From Streptomyces sp. NBC_00258 (GTDB lineage Bacteria > Actinomycetota > Actinomycetes > Streptomycetales > Streptomycetaceae), in NCBI RefSeq assembly GCF_036182465.1, contig NZ_CP108081.1, positions 11,470,001-11,534,000 of the forward strand: DNA of 64,000 nucleotides, read 5' to 3'. Shown here in pieces: positions 52,104 through 61,167 of this stretch. The position numbers and the translations under genes are program-made. The first letter of the stretch is position 1. Each line of letters opens with the position of its first letter. The notes under the pieces were generated by a model. The model did not search any database and was not told the DNA's origin. It worked only from the letters and a program-made list of their open reading frames with translations.

Positions 52104-53243
52104 ATGGCGATACGGGCTGTCCGACGCTGTGTTGGGGCTGCCGCACCGACAGTGCGGCGGGCGTGGGCCGGCCCGGGACGGGAGCGGGATCTGGCGGCTC
52201 AGGCCGCCAAGGCGGCCCTGGCCGCTTGGGTGGCGTGGGCGGTGGCGGGCTGGTGGCTCGCGGCCCCGATGGCGTTCGTCGCGCCGTGGGTGGCGGTCGT
52301 GCTGGTGGAGTCGACCGTGTACCGATCGGTCGCGCACGGTCTGCAGCAACTCGCGGCGATCGCGGTGGGTACGGCGGTGGCGACAGCGGTGGCGCTGATG
52401 CTGGACAGCACGATGGCCGCGATGGCCCTGGTCCTCCCGGCAGTGCTGCTGATGGGACAGTGGCGGCGACTGGGAAGCCAGGGTGTCTACGCTGCCACCG
52501 GGGCGCTTTTCGTGTTGACCAGTGGCCAGGTGACCGTCGCTTCGTCGGCCGCCCGTATCGCGGAGGCGGTCTTCGGCGCGGTGGTCGGCGTGGTGGTCAA
52601 CGCGCTGATTCGGCCCCCGGTGTACTTGCGCGACTCCCGCTCCGCGCTGGAGGACGCGGCCTGTGAGGCGCAGGAGATCCTGGACGCGGTGGCCGACGGT
52701 CTGGCCACCGGCCAGTGGGACGGCCATCCCGCCGGGGACTGGCACGAGCGGGCGCTGCATCTGGGCCGCCTGGTCGACCAGGCCAGGTCGGCGATCGGCT
52801 GGAGCCACGAAAGCATGCGTGTCAATCCGAGGGGACGCCGCAAGCGGACTCTTGCCACGCCCGGCAAGGCGTACGCCGATGCGCTGGCCGTGCTCGACTA
52901 CGTCGCCGTCCACACCTCGGGCGTCACGCGGACGGTATGGGAGACCGCGGACGGCGGGAGGGCGGCCCGGCCGCCTGCGGGGATCACCCGCGCCTACGCG
53001 GACTTCCTGCGCCAGACGGCGCGCGCCATCCGGCTCTACAGCCAGACCCGGTTCGCCCCGGGCGGCCGCGACGCCTCCGCCGCAGAGGAACTGCGCGAGG
53101 CGGTCGGGGAGCTTCACCGCGCGCTCGACGCATTCCGCCGACGGCTACCGGGAGCCGTGTCCGACGACCCGGATGCGCTGGTGACATACGGAACCCTGCT
53201 GGCTCAGGCACATCGCCTGGCCCATCAACTCGTCCAGGACTGA
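52104..53243 (+). CDS. Aromatic acid exporter (ArAE/FUSC-like) membrane protein
   Basis: This protein of about 379 residues has an N-terminal set of about six hydrophobic segments (ALAAWVAWAVAGWWLAAPMA, WVAVVLVESTVYRSVAHGLQ, IAEAVFGAVVGVVVNALI), typical of half-size FUSC/ArAE exporters. A cytoplasmic helical domain contains ALEDAACEAQEILDAVADGL and ends at the C terminus. Related proteins pump out aromatic carboxylic acids. ATG 52104 is preferred because GGAG lies nine bases upstream; ATG 52089 is in frame but has no ribosome site. It is a single gene flanked by debris. Confidence 0.82.
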   Translation: MAIRAVRRCVGAAAPTVRRAWAGPGRERDLAAQAAKAALAAWVAWAVAGWWLAAPMAFVAPWVAVVLVESTVYRSVAHGLQQLAAIAVGTAVATAVALMLDSTMAAMALVLPAVLLMGQWRRLGSQGVYAATGALFVLTSGQVTVASSAARIAEAVFGAVVGVVVNALIRPPVYLRDSRSALEDAACEAQEILDAVADGLATGQWDGHPAGDWHERALHLGRLVDQARSAIGWSHESMRVNPRGRRKRTLATPGKAYADALAVLDYVAVHTSGVTRTVWETADGGRAARPPAGITRAYADFLRQTARAIRLYSQTRFAPGGRDASAAEELREAVGELHRALDAFRRRLPGAVSDDPDALVTYGTLLAQAHRLAHQLVQD

Positions 53244-53461
53244 GGCCGCGGCGGGAACTGCTGCGACACGTGGTTGCCGACGCGGCTGAAACCCGCGGGA
53301 CGGCCGAACACGTCCAGCTCCCCGCTTCCGCTGCCCCGGCACCGGGTCGCCGTGCACGGTGTACGCGGGGGCAGGCGTAGGTCGTCGGCGACCGCCGCCT
53401 GGCCGGCGTAGCTCTGGTCGCGGACCAGGGCGGCGTCGTTCAGTGGGTCTGTCCGGTTTGA

Positions 53462-53560
53462 TTACGTGATGCCGAGGCTGGCCAGGGGGAGGGTGGTGTT
53501 GCGCGCATGGTGGCTGGTGCAGCACAGGCTGGCCAGGGACGACGGGGCGGCCAGATCGGC
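53462..53560 (-). pseudogene. ISAs1-family transposase C-terminal scrap
   Basis: The minus strand ends SHHARNTTLPLASLGIT and stops at 53462. It parallels HHVRNASRPLTTLGIT at the end of the second ISAs1 remnant (54690), and the surrounding DNA is also alike. Only about 25 C-terminal codons remain. The rest of 53244-53577 contains nothing supportable. Confidence 0.55.
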
Positions 53561-53577
53561 CGCCGTCCCGGATCCGT

Positions 53578-54546
53578 TCACCGGCGTGTCGCGGAACCGC
53601 CTTCGACCCGTTTGCGCACCCGACGCACCAGCTCATTCGCGGCCTGTGGCCACTGTGCGTACTGAAAGTCGAAGCCTGCCTGGGTCAGTCGGCCCGGGAC
53701 GACACGGCGGCTCTTCAGCAGCAGTTCGGTGTCGGAACGCAGAGCGAACGCGCCGACCTCGGCCATCCACTTGGTCGCAGGGAGACCCACCGGTATACCC
53801 CACGCGGAGCGCAGGGTATGCATGAATGCGCGCTGCGGAAGGGGGTGGGGAGCCGCCAGGTTCACCGGCCCTGCGATGTCTTCCTTGTCGATCAAGAACT
53901 CCACCGCGCGCACGAAGTCGTGTTCGTGGATCCACGACACGTACTGTGCCCCACCGGCGACCGGGCCGCCGAGACCCAGGCGGGCCAGTCCCAGCAGGAC
54001 GGCGAAGACCCCGCCGGGGTCCGGGCTCATCACCATGGCCGAGCGCAGAGCGACCTTGCGCGTGGCCGGCGTTTCGGCCTGCTGCTGAGCCTGCTCCCAG
54101 GCTTTGGCGATCTCGACGCTGTACGCCCAGTAGTCCGGCACGCCCGGTTCGGTACCGCCGATCACACCGGTGGCCTCGTCGTTGGGGGCGTCGATGCGGT
54201 GCGCGTACACCGTGGCGGTGCTCATCTGCAGCCAGACCCGGGGCGGTCGGGCAGCGCCCGCGATCGCGGCGCCCACGACCCGGGTGGAGTCGACCCGAGA
54301 GTCCATCATTTCCTGCAGATTGGCCGGCGTGTATCGGCAACTCACAGTGCGTCCGGCCAGATTGATGACGATATCGCTGCCGTCCACCGCAGCCGTCCAT
54401 GGCCCCAGGGTCCGACCGTCCCATCGGACCTCGCCCTCGCGCCTGGGGCGTCTGGTGAGAATCACGACCTCGTGGCCTGCGGCGTCGAGTGCGCGCTTCA
54501 GGACCGCGCCGACCTGTCCGGTGCCCCCAGGAATCACAATCTTCAT
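53578..54546 (-). CDS. TIGR01777-type NAD(P)-dependent epimerase/sugar-nucleotide-like protein
   Basis: This 322-residue extended SDR has the nucleotide-binding motif GGTGQVG (7-13), the family core WDGRTLGPWTAAVDGSDIVI with NLAGRTV, SMSTATVY-like LQMSTATVYAH, and the DUF1731 C-terminal domain (LLLKSRRVVPGRLTQAGFDF with YAQWPQA). The TIGR01777 group is widespread, with poorly defined substrates; the E. coli member YfcH is similar. The ATG at 54546 follows GGAGGGG. It lies between two ISAs1 remnants, so it may have been carried or bracketed by them. Confidence 0.87.
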   Translation of the reverse strand: MKIVIPGGTGQVGAVLKRALDAAGHEVVILTRRPRREGEVRWDGRTLGPWTAAVDGSDIVINLAGRTVSCRYTPANLQEMMDSRVDSTRVVGAAIAGAARPPRVWLQMSTATVYAHRIDAPNDEATGVIGGTEPGVPDYWAYSVEIAKAWEQAQQQAETPATRKVALRSAMVMSPDPGGVFAVLLGLARLGLGGPVAGGAQYVSWIHEHDFVRAVEFLIDKEDIAGPVNLAAPHPLPQRAFMHTLRSAWGIPVGLPATKWMAEVGAFALRSDTELLLKSRRVVPGRLTQAGFDFQYAQWPQAANELVRRVRKRVEGGSATRR

Positions 54547-54689
54547 CGGCTTCCCCTCCTTCGTCTCGGGTGAGCCTAGACCAAAGAGTTGAACGCGTTC
54601 AAAACTATGTAGCACAATCCACGATTTCAGTCAGCCTTGCCGTGCGGTACAGGGCGCTGAACGTCAGTTGGGAGCGTTGTGCGGTCTGA

Positions 54690-55177
54690 TCACGTGATGC
54701 CAAGGGTGGTCAGGGGGCGGCTGGCGTTGCGCACGTGGTGGCGGAGGCCGGCGGCGATACTCCGGTGCCCTGCCAGGAGGAGGGCACCGATGGCGAGGTT
54801 GCGCAGGCTGGCCATGGCCCGAGGGGCGATGCCGGTGCGCACACGGGAGGCGTCCTCGGTCCAGGCGGTGTCACGTACGTGGTGGAGCTGGTTCTCGATG
54901 GCCCAGTGCCGGCGGATGCGGAGCGCGATGTCGGCAGCGTCTGCTTGGTCGGCCGCGAGGTCGGTGACAGCGAATACGCGCTCGAGGGTGACCGCGCCGG
55001 CAGCGATGGTGCGCCGGCGGCGCACGATCTGCACCGCTTGTGCGGCGTGCGGGAAGTCAAGGTCGGCCACGGTGGCGGTTTTGACCCGTCTGATCTCGTC
55101 GCGGCCGTGCGCGGTGGCGCGGGTCTTGCCCGGCAGGGGCAGGTCCCGCCAGGGCAGGCGTTTCAGGCGCTGGAGTG
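54690..55177 (-). pseudogene. ISAs1-family transposase, C-terminal part
   Basis: About 160 codons read RLKRLPWRDLPLPGKTRATA, HGRDEIRRVKTATVADLDFP, ADIALRIRRHWAIENQLHHV and RDTAWTEDASRVRTG, ending TTLGIT. The HWxIEN..H.vRD motif contains the last catalytic Glu of the DDE triad. The N-terminal half, with the first catalytic residues, is absent; a stop immediately precedes the first codon. It is a dead copy. Confidence 0.8.
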
Positions 55178-55224
55178 GTCACCCGGCAGATATCCCGGCA
55201 CCTGAACACACCACCGATCCGACG

Positions 55225-55311
55225 ATGCGGGCCTGCCCGGAGACGATCTACCGGGCCCTGTTTGCCGACTCGCTCGGCCGCCGCACGGGCAAGCGGGTTC
55301 GAATCAGAGCG
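55225..55311 (+). pseudogene. IS30-family transposase scrap
   Basis: The plus strand reads RACPETIYRALFADSLGRRT, the CPETIYxALY motif found near the first catalytic Asp region of IS30 transposases, then loses similarity. It abuts the ISAs1 remnant. The rest of 54547-55691 carries one hairpin and no gene. Confidence 0.4.
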
Positions 55312-55408
55312 TTTTCCTCTGACTGCCTCCGATCACCTCTGCAACTCGTCCTAGCAGGTCACAGCCGTTTCGACCTGTCAACTCACCGCTCGACTGCGCG
55401 CCCCGAAA

Positions 55409-55443
55409 GGCGCCTGAACAGGAATCTTCCCTGTTCAGGCGCC
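55409..55443. terminator. Perfect 14-bp hairpin with 7-base loop
   Basis: GGCGCCTGAACAGG (55409-55422) pairs with CCTGTTCAGGCGCC (55430-55443), followed by CTTCTCGT. It is an intrinsic-terminator-like hairpin downstream of the IS scraps and upstream of nothing obvious on the plus strand. Confidence 0.6.
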
Positions 55444-55691
55444 CTTCTCGTATGTCTAGAAGAAGCCCAGCTTCCTCGCCGAATACGACACCAGAAGGTT
55501 GCTGGTCTGCTGGCGGTACGGGCGTCACGTGTCGCTGACCTGCGTAAGACGTGGCCAGGCATGGCTCGTTGAAGCGGCCGGCCCGGGAATGGTCCGGATC
55601 TTGTCCTCGGTGAGACGGGACTGGTCATCTGCCGACGCCGCATCCCTCTGCTCGTGGACTGCTCCTGGCGGATGTGTTGGCCCGTCCAGTG

Positions 55692-56912
55692 CTACGGCGA
55701 GGTGGGCAGGTCCGGGGAGCGGAGTACGAGCAGGGTGATCTCGCTGGGGGCGAAGATGCGGAACGGCGGGCCCCAGAAGCCGGTGCCGCGGCTGGTGTAG
55801 AGGAGGGTGCGGGTGCCGTGGTGGCTGAGTCCGGCGAGAGCGGGCTGGTCGATGCGGACCAGGTGGTGGAAGGGCCAGATCTGGCCGCCGTGGGTGTGGC
55901 CGGAGAGCTGGAGGTCGATGCCTGCGTCTGCCGCCCGGTCGACGAACTTGGGCTGGTGTGCCAGGAGCAGGACGGGTAGGTCGGGGTCGGCGCCGTTCAA
56001 GGCTCCGGCGAGGTGGGCGCGGTGGCCTGCCAGGCCGGAGGACTCGGCGGTGACGTCGTCCACGCCGGCGACCACGAGGGAGTCGCCTCCGCGTTCGAGC
56101 AGCAGATGGCGGTTGCGCAGTGGCTCCCAGCCCAGTTCGTCCATCAGGTCGACCCAGCCCTGGGCTTCGCTGTAGTACTCGTGGTTGCCGGTGACGTAAA
56201 CACGGGCATGGGTGGCCCGCACGGTGGCGAGTGGGGTGGCCTGGGCGCGGCGGCGTTCGGCCGTGCCGTCAGCGATGTCGCCGGTGTGGCAGACCAGGTC
56301 GGCTTCCAGCGTGTTCACCGTCTCGCATACCCGTGCCGACCAGCGGGCGCGATCGAGCGGCCCGTAGTGGGTGTCGGTGATGAGGACGACGCGGGTGCCG
56401 TCCAACCCGGCACCCAGCCGGGGGAGTTGTACGTCGAGTCGGCGCACGCGTGGCACGCGGCGGGCTTCGGCGTACCCCCAGGCGAGCAGTACTGCGGTGA
56501 CGCCGAGGACGGCCCACGTGACGATGCGGGCCCGGTCCTGACTCTCGCCGACGCCGGCCACGGTCAGGGCGAGCCGCAGGAGGACGCCGAGCAGAACGGA
56601 CCAGGTGAACAGAACCCAGCTGGCGCCCAGCAGGGTGTCACCGACTATCGCCGCCCGGTCCTGCTGGCGTCGGCCGTGGCCGCGCCCCATTGCGACCGGC
56701 ATACCGACGAGGCCGAGGGCGAACAGGGCGGTACCGACCAGCGTGACGGGCAGCGGCCAGTGCTGACCGGCGTACAGGAGCACCCAGCAGGGCACGGCCC
56801 ACAACAGGACGGGGGCGATCAGGGGGATATAGCGCATCACTCGGTGCAGCCGGCTCTGCCGCGGAGCTTGCACCTCGCTGTCGGCGGGCCGGGTGTCGCT
56901 GGTGTCGGTCAC
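55692..56912 (-). CDS. Membrane metallophosphoesterase
   Basis: This 406-residue protein has four membrane segments in its first 170 residues. A calcineurin-like phosphoesterase domain follows with the full metal set: ITDTHYG, CHTGDIADG, YVTGNHEYY, LLAHQPKF and LSGHTHGGQIWPFH. The GHTHGGQ form is typical of YkuE/YaeI-like enzymes that act on phospholipids such as lipid A precursors or lysophospholipids; the substrate here is inferred only broadly. The GTG at 56912 follows GAGGGGAAGC and is preferred over in-frame codons upstream. Confidence 0.92.
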   Translation of the reverse strand: MTDTSDTRPADSEVQAPRQSRLHRVMRYIPLIAPVLLWAVPCWVLLYAGQHWPLPVTLVGTALFALGLVGMPVAMGRGHGRRQQDRAAIVGDTLLGASWVLFTWSVLLGVLLRLALTVAGVGESQDRARIVTWAVLGVTAVLLAWGYAEARRVPRVRRLDVQLPRLGAGLDGTRVVLITDTHYGPLDRARWSARVCETVNTLEADLVCHTGDIADGTAERRRAQATPLATVRATHARVYVTGNHEYYSEAQGWVDLMDELGWEPLRNRHLLLERGGDSLVVAGVDDVTAESSGLAGHRAHLAGALNGADPDLPVLLLAHQPKFVDRAADAGIDLQLSGHTHGGQIWPFHHLVRIDQPALAGLSHHGTRTLLYTSRGTGFWGPPFRIFAPSEITLLVLRSPDLPTSP

Positions 56913-57036
56913 GCTTCCCCTCTCTGACCGTGCTGCCGTCTCGCGCACTGTATCCGGTCGCCCGGGGCTGGCCGGACGGGCGTTCAGGAGGGAGCGGCCC
57001 GGTAGGGCGAAGGGTCACTGAACCACCGCGCGGTAT

Positions 57037-57216
57037 ATGGGCCGGTCCGAGGGCGCCATGTGCGTCGCCGCCAACCGCGGCCACCGCCGCGTGTGCGAGC
57101 GCATCGCCGCCCACGACCCGAACGGTGCAGCCGAGGCGATGTTCACCCACATCACCGCAGCCTGGCTCGTCCGCCGCAGTGCACCAAGCGGCCCGGTGCG
57201 CTTGGACTGTTGGTAG
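57037..57216 (+). pseudogene. GntR/FadR-family regulator C-terminal remnant
   Basis: Fifty-nine codons read GHRRVCERIAAHDPNGAAEA followed by MFTHITAAWLVRRSAPSG, the last helices of an FCD ligand-binding domain, ending in a stop. The DNA-binding half is missing. The other parts of 56913-57392 show only terminator hairpins. Confidence 0.5.
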
Positions 57217-57323
57217 GCGCCACAGGCGGCGGCACCGCGTTATGGGATGGCCCTCGGGCTGTGGAGCGTTGCCCTGCCCCGCGCTCCGTCGCCGTATGAG
57301 AGCTGACGTTGTCGCGTGACCCG

Positions 57324-57352
57324 GGCGGGCTCGGCCTTGCGCCGAGCCCGCC
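57324..57352. terminator. Terminator downstream of GH62 gene
   Basis: GGCGGGCTCGGC and GCCGAGCCCGCC form a perfect 12-bp stem with loop CTTGC. A second hairpin (CGGCTCCC/GGGAGCCG, 57356-57374) lies between it and the GH62 stop at 57393. Confidence 0.7.
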
Positions 57353-57392
57353 ACGTCGGCTCCCTCCGGGAGCCGGACCTCGTGTCACGCCG

Positions 57393-58859
57393 TCAGCGCT
57401 GCAGTGTCAGCAGACCCGGACGGTAGGGCAGGAGGCCGTAGTCGCCACCGGAGTTGGGGCTGCGTCCCTGGTAGAGCAACTGCAGATTGCAGGGATCGAC
57501 GGTCATGGTCTGATCGGCGCTGGTGCGGAGCAGTTCGCCATGGCTGACGTCGTTGGTCCAAGTGGCGCCACTGTTGGCCTTGCCGGCGAAGGGATTGCTC
57601 TCGGTCGCGGCCTGGGGTGTCCATGAGCCGTTCAGACTGGTGGCCGTGAACGAGCGGAAGTAGCGGCCCTGTGAGCCGATCGCCTCGACGATCATGAGGT
57701 AGCGGTTCTGGCCCTGCAGCTTGTAGACCTGCGGGGCTTCGAACAGGTTGTTCGTCGTGTCGCTCATGATCGTTGTGTAGGTCGAGCCGAAACTGCCCGG
57801 GAAGTTCCCGATCGGCATGCTGGCCCGGTAGATCTTGCCGTTGTCTCCGGCGAAGAACAGGTACATGTTCGACCCGTCGGCGATGAGTGTCTGGTCGATG
57901 GGGCCTGTACCGGAGCCGGTGATGCTCCCGGAGAAGAGCACCTGCGGTGAGGACCAGCCGTTGGGGTTGGTCGGGTCGCTCGACGTCCGGTAGGAGAACG
58001 CGGTACTACCCCACTGGTAGGCGAGCACCCAGATGTTCTTCGGCGCGAAGTAGAAGAGCGTGGGCGCGACGGTGGAAGCCGACATCGTGTTCTGGCTGGC
58101 CGAGGCCATCTCCGACCAGTTGGTGAACAGGCCGAAGTTCATCGAACCCCAACTCGTCCCCGTGTCGTGCGTCGTCGCGTAGACGAGTTGCCTGCCGTTG
58201 TAGGGGGCGACGGTGAAGTCCTTGAGCGAGACCCATCCCTGCTTGGGCTGCGCCAGCGCGCCCGTTGATGTCCAGCGATATGTCGACGGAAGATCGCACA
58301 GGCCGGGATCGTTGCCGCCGACCTTGACGAGCTGCCACTGCTGGTTGGTGCCGCCCCAGTCGTCGTACTGGACGATGTTCGCGTTGTCGGCGGTGGCAGC
58401 GCCCTGTACTTCGAGGGCCTTGTTGCTGTGGCGCGAGATGAGCCTCACGTAGCCGTCCGAGCTGTCGGCCAGACGCCACTGCTGGTTGGTGCCGTTCAGG
58501 TCGGCCCACTGGACGATCGAGCCGCCGTTCGCGGTGGACTGGTTGTGGACGTCCAGCACCTTGCCCGAGTGGCGGGACTTGATGCGGTAGTAGCCGCCCC
58601 CGGAATCGACGAACTGCCACTGCTGCTGGTTCTGATCGTTCCTGGCCCACTGGGTGATGCGGGCGCCGTCGTTGGTCGCCATGTTGTAGACGTCCAGGGC
58701 TTTGCCGCTGTTGCGGTTGACCAGCACATACGAGGCGTTGGGGTCTACGGTCGCCGCGTTGGCGGGCTGGGCACCGAGGAAAGTAGCCACGAGCAGCAAG
58801 GGCGAGAGGATTGCCAGTAAGCGTCTTGGACGGACCGGGGACGGGCGGCGAAACCACAT
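57393..58859 (-). CDS. GH62 alpha-L-arabinofuranosidase with N-terminal ricin-type CBM13
   Basis: This 488-residue secreted enzyme begins with a twin-arginine-poor Sec-type leader (LLAILSPLLLVATFLGAQPANA). A three-repeat ricin/CBM13 module follows (QQWQFVDSGGGYYRIKSRHSG, QQWRLADSS, QQWQLVKVG), then a GH62 five-blade propeller: YRWTSTGALAQPKQGWVSLK, TVAPTLFYFAPKNIWVLAYQ, GPIDQTLIADGSNMYLFFAG and NLFEAPQVYKLQG. It removes arabinose side chains from arabinoxylan. The ATG at 58859 follows AAGGAGG. It is divergent from the xylanase, with shared palindromes; the ricin module closely resembles that of the esterase at 61168. Confidence 0.9.
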   Translation of the reverse strand: MWFRRPSPVRPRRLLAILSPLLLVATFLGAQPANAATVDPNASYVLVNRNSGKALDVYNMATNDGARITQWARNDQNQQQWQFVDSGGGYYRIKSRHSGKVLDVHNQSTANGGSIVQWADLNGTNQQWRLADSSDGYVRLISRHSNKALEVQGAATADNANIVQYDDWGGTNQQWQLVKVGGNDPGLCDLPSTYRWTSTGALAQPKQGWVSLKDFTVAPYNGRQLVYATTHDTGTSWGSMNFGLFTNWSEMASASQNTMSASTVAPTLFYFAPKNIWVLAYQWGSTAFSYRTSSDPTNPNGWSSPQVLFSGSITGSGTGPIDQTLIADGSNMYLFFAGDNGKIYRASMPIGNFPGSFGSTYTTIMSDTTNNLFEAPQVYKLQGQNRYLMIVEAIGSQGRYFRSFTATSLNGSWTPQAATESNPFAGKANSGATWTNDVSHGELLRTSADQTMTVDPCNLQLLYQGRSPNSGGDYGLLPYRPGLLTLQR

Positions 58860-58935
58860 CAGAAGGCCTCCTTGGGGCGGGGAGAGGTGATGCCGATGAA
58901 CCGCGGAGCGGCCGTGCTGGGGGCACAGATAGTAT

Positions 58936-58946
58936 CGAAACTTTCG
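58936..58946. promoter_or_regulatory. CGAAACTTTCG palindrome upstream of GH62 gene
   Basis: A perfect palindrome CGAAA-C-TTTCG lies 77 bp before the GH62 start. As I recall, the same type of inverted repeat has been described in Streptomyces xylanase promoters as a repressor-binding element. Related cores recur at 59156-59166 and 59178-59186. Confidence 0.6.
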
Positions 58947-59155
58947 AAGACCTCTCCGAACCTTTGACGCCACAAGCTAGGAATGTGGGGCCCTCTGGTC
59001 AAGGTCTGTCGCCGATCTGTCCACAAACAGTTCCTCCCGGCACTCCGGAAGTTCGCGATAAGGCTCGCCAATCCAAGGATCTGTGCGGGGGAGGGGAGTT
59101 GAGTAGGCGGTGTCCGGTGCTCGCCGTAATCGGTGTCTGGTGCTCGCCAAGGTTC

Positions 59156-59186
59156 CGAAAGATTCGGGCGACATGCAGAAACTTTC
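59156..59186. promoter_or_regulatory. Second cluster of xylanase-type palindromes
   Basis: CGAAAGATTCG (59156-59166) and the perfect GAAACTTTC (59178-59186, inside GCAGA...TCTGC) repeat the core found at 58936-58946. An inverted TTGACG-ATTCAC-CGTCAA follows at about 59200-59217. No gene is seen in 58860-59705, so this 846-bp stretch is a long regulatory region. Confidence 0.5.
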
Positions 59187-59705
59187 TCTGCAGTGAGTAT
59201 TGACGATTCACCGTCAATCCCTCAATCATCCCCTCACTGAGTGACCGAGCGCAGTTCGATATCCCGAACTACGTCGCCCTGAGTGGCTGTGCTGGACGTC
59301 AGATCCACGCAAGCCGCACCGCAGATCCGCGCACCGAAGCACCTTCGCCACCCCGTTTCGTTCCGGTGAGGTTCGCACCAGCGCATCCTGGCTTCGCGCA
59401 GTTGGAGAGGTACGCGACGCCGCGTGGCGGTCCCCCCGGCTGAGTCGCGATGGAGTACCCCCATGCCTGTGTCGCAACACCGCCACCGCCCGCCGTACGT
59501 CACCCGACCGCCGACCGCCGACCGCCGACCGCCGACCGGCTGTCGTCTCGTGCCGGCTGAGATCGTCCCGGTCCCATGACCCCGGTGTCCGGTGATTCCG
59601 TGCTGCCCGGGTTCCGGCCCGCCCCGTCCGTCTGCCGAGTGGGAGCGGACGACGCACTTCCCTGCGCTTCAGTCCTTCCGTGATTTCCACCTTGGAGGTA
59701 CAGCC

Positions 59706-61136
59706 ATGGGCTCGTTTGCCCTTCCCAGACCCGTTATCCCCCGGAAGATCCGCGGACTGCTGCTGGCGCTGGTAGTCGGCGTCCTCGCTGCGGTCACCAC
59801 ACTGGTCGCGCCGCCGACCGCGCACGCCGCCGAGAGCACGCTCGGCGCCGCGGCGGCGCAGAGCGGCCGGTACTTCGGCACCGCCATCGCCTCGGGCAGG
59901 CTGGGCGACTCGGCGTACACGACGATCGCGGGCCGTGAGTTCAACTCGGTGACGGCCGAGAACGAGATGAAGATCGACGCCACCGAACCGCAGCGGGGCC
60001 AGTTCAACTTCACCGCCGGTGACCGCGTCTACAACTGGGCCGTGCAGAACGGCAAGCAGGTGCGTGGCCACACCCTGGCCTGGCACTCCCAGCAGCCCGG
60101 CTGGATGCAGAGCCTCAGCGGCAGCACGCTGCGCCAGGCGATGATCGGCCACATCAACGGCGTGATGGCCCACTACAAGGGCAAGATCGCCCAGTGGGAC
60201 GTCGTGAACGAGGCCTTCGACGACGGCAGTTCGGGAGCCCGGCGCGACTCCAACCTGCAACGCACCGGCAACGACTGGATCGAGGTCGCCTTCCGTACCG
60301 CGCGCGCAGCCGACCCGGCCGCCAAGCTCTGCTACAACGACTACAACGTCGAGAACTGGACCTGGGCCAAGACCCAGGCCATGTACGCCATGGTCCGGGA
60401 CTTCAAGCAGCGCGGCGTGCCGATCGACTGCGTCGGCTTCCAGTCGCACTTCAACAGCGGCAGCCCCTACAACAGCAACTTCCGCACCACTCTGCAGAAC
60501 TTCGCCGCCCTCGGCGTCGACGTGGCCATCACCGAACTCGACATCCAGGGCGCCTCGGCCACGACCTACGCCAACGTGACCAACGACTGCCTGGCCGTCC
60601 CGCGTTGCCTCGGCATCACCGTCTGGGGTGTGCGCGACAGCGACTCCTGGCGACCGGAGCACACGCCGCTGCTGTTCAACGGCGACGGCAGCAAGAAGCC
60701 CGCCTACACCGCGGTCCTCAACGCACTCAACGGCGGCTCCTCCACGCCCCCTTCGGACTCCGGAACGATCAAGGGCGTCGGTTCAGGGCGCTGCCTGGAC
60801 GTGCCCGGCACCAGTACCACCGACGGCACCCAGCTCCAACTGTGGGACTGCCACAACGGCACCAACCAGCAGTGGACGTACACGACCGCCGGCGAACTCA
60901 AGGTCTACGGCAACAAGTGCCTGGACGCCGCCGGCACCGGCAACGGCACCAAGGTCCAGATCTACAGCTGCTGGGGCGGCGACAACCAGAAATGGCGCCT
61001 CAACTCCGACGGATCCATCGCCGGCGTCCAGTCCGGCCTCTGCCTCGACGCCGTCGCAGGCGGCACCGCCAACGGCACCCTGATCCAGCTCTCCTCCTGC
61101 GCGAACGGCAGCAACCAACGCTGGACCCGCACCTGA
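59706..61136 (+). CDS. xlnA: GH10 endo-beta-1,4-xylanase with C-terminal CBM13
   Basis: This 476-residue secreted xylanase has a signal peptide ending in AHA before AESTLGAAAA, the same mature start I recall for S. lividans XlnA. In the GH10 barrel the acid/base is Glu169 (WDVVNEAFDD) and the nucleophile Glu277 (ITELDIQG). HTLAWHSQQPGWMQ and WGVRDSDSWR complete the active site. A Gly/Ser/Pro linker leads to a C-terminal ricin-type CBM13 with QxW repeats (NQQWTYTT, NQKWRLNS, NQRWTRT). It cuts the xylan backbone internally. ATG 59706 follows GGAGG. It is the first gene of an operon with the esterase 31 bp downstream. Confidence 0.95.
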   Translation: MGSFALPRPVIPRKIRGLLLALVVGVLAAVTTLVAPPTAHAAESTLGAAAAQSGRYFGTAIASGRLGDSAYTTIAGREFNSVTAENEMKIDATEPQRGQFNFTAGDRVYNWAVQNGKQVRGHTLAWHSQQPGWMQSLSGSTLRQAMIGHINGVMAHYKGKIAQWDVVNEAFDDGSSGARRDSNLQRTGNDWIEVAFRTARAADPAAKLCYNDYNVENWTWAKTQAMYAMVRDFKQRGVPIDCVGFQSHFNSGSPYNSNFRTTLQNFAALGVDVAITELDIQGASATTYANVTNDCLAVPRCLGITVWGVRDSDSWRPEHTPLLFNGDGSKKPAYTAVLNALNGGSSTPPSDSGTIKGVGSGRCLDVPGTSTTDGTQLQLWDCHNGTNQQWTYTTAGELKVYGNKCLDAAGTGNGTKVQIYSCWGGDNQKWRLNSDGSIAGVQSGLCLDAVAGGTANGTLIQLSSCANGSNQRWTRT

Positions 61137-61167
61137 TGGGACCTGTCACAGACGAAGGGGTGAATCG

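Noticed and set aside
55290..55320. GGTTCGAATC resembling a tRNA T-loop
   Set aside because: No acceptor stem, D-arm or anticodon arm can be folded around it. It lies at the edge of an IS30 transposase fragment.
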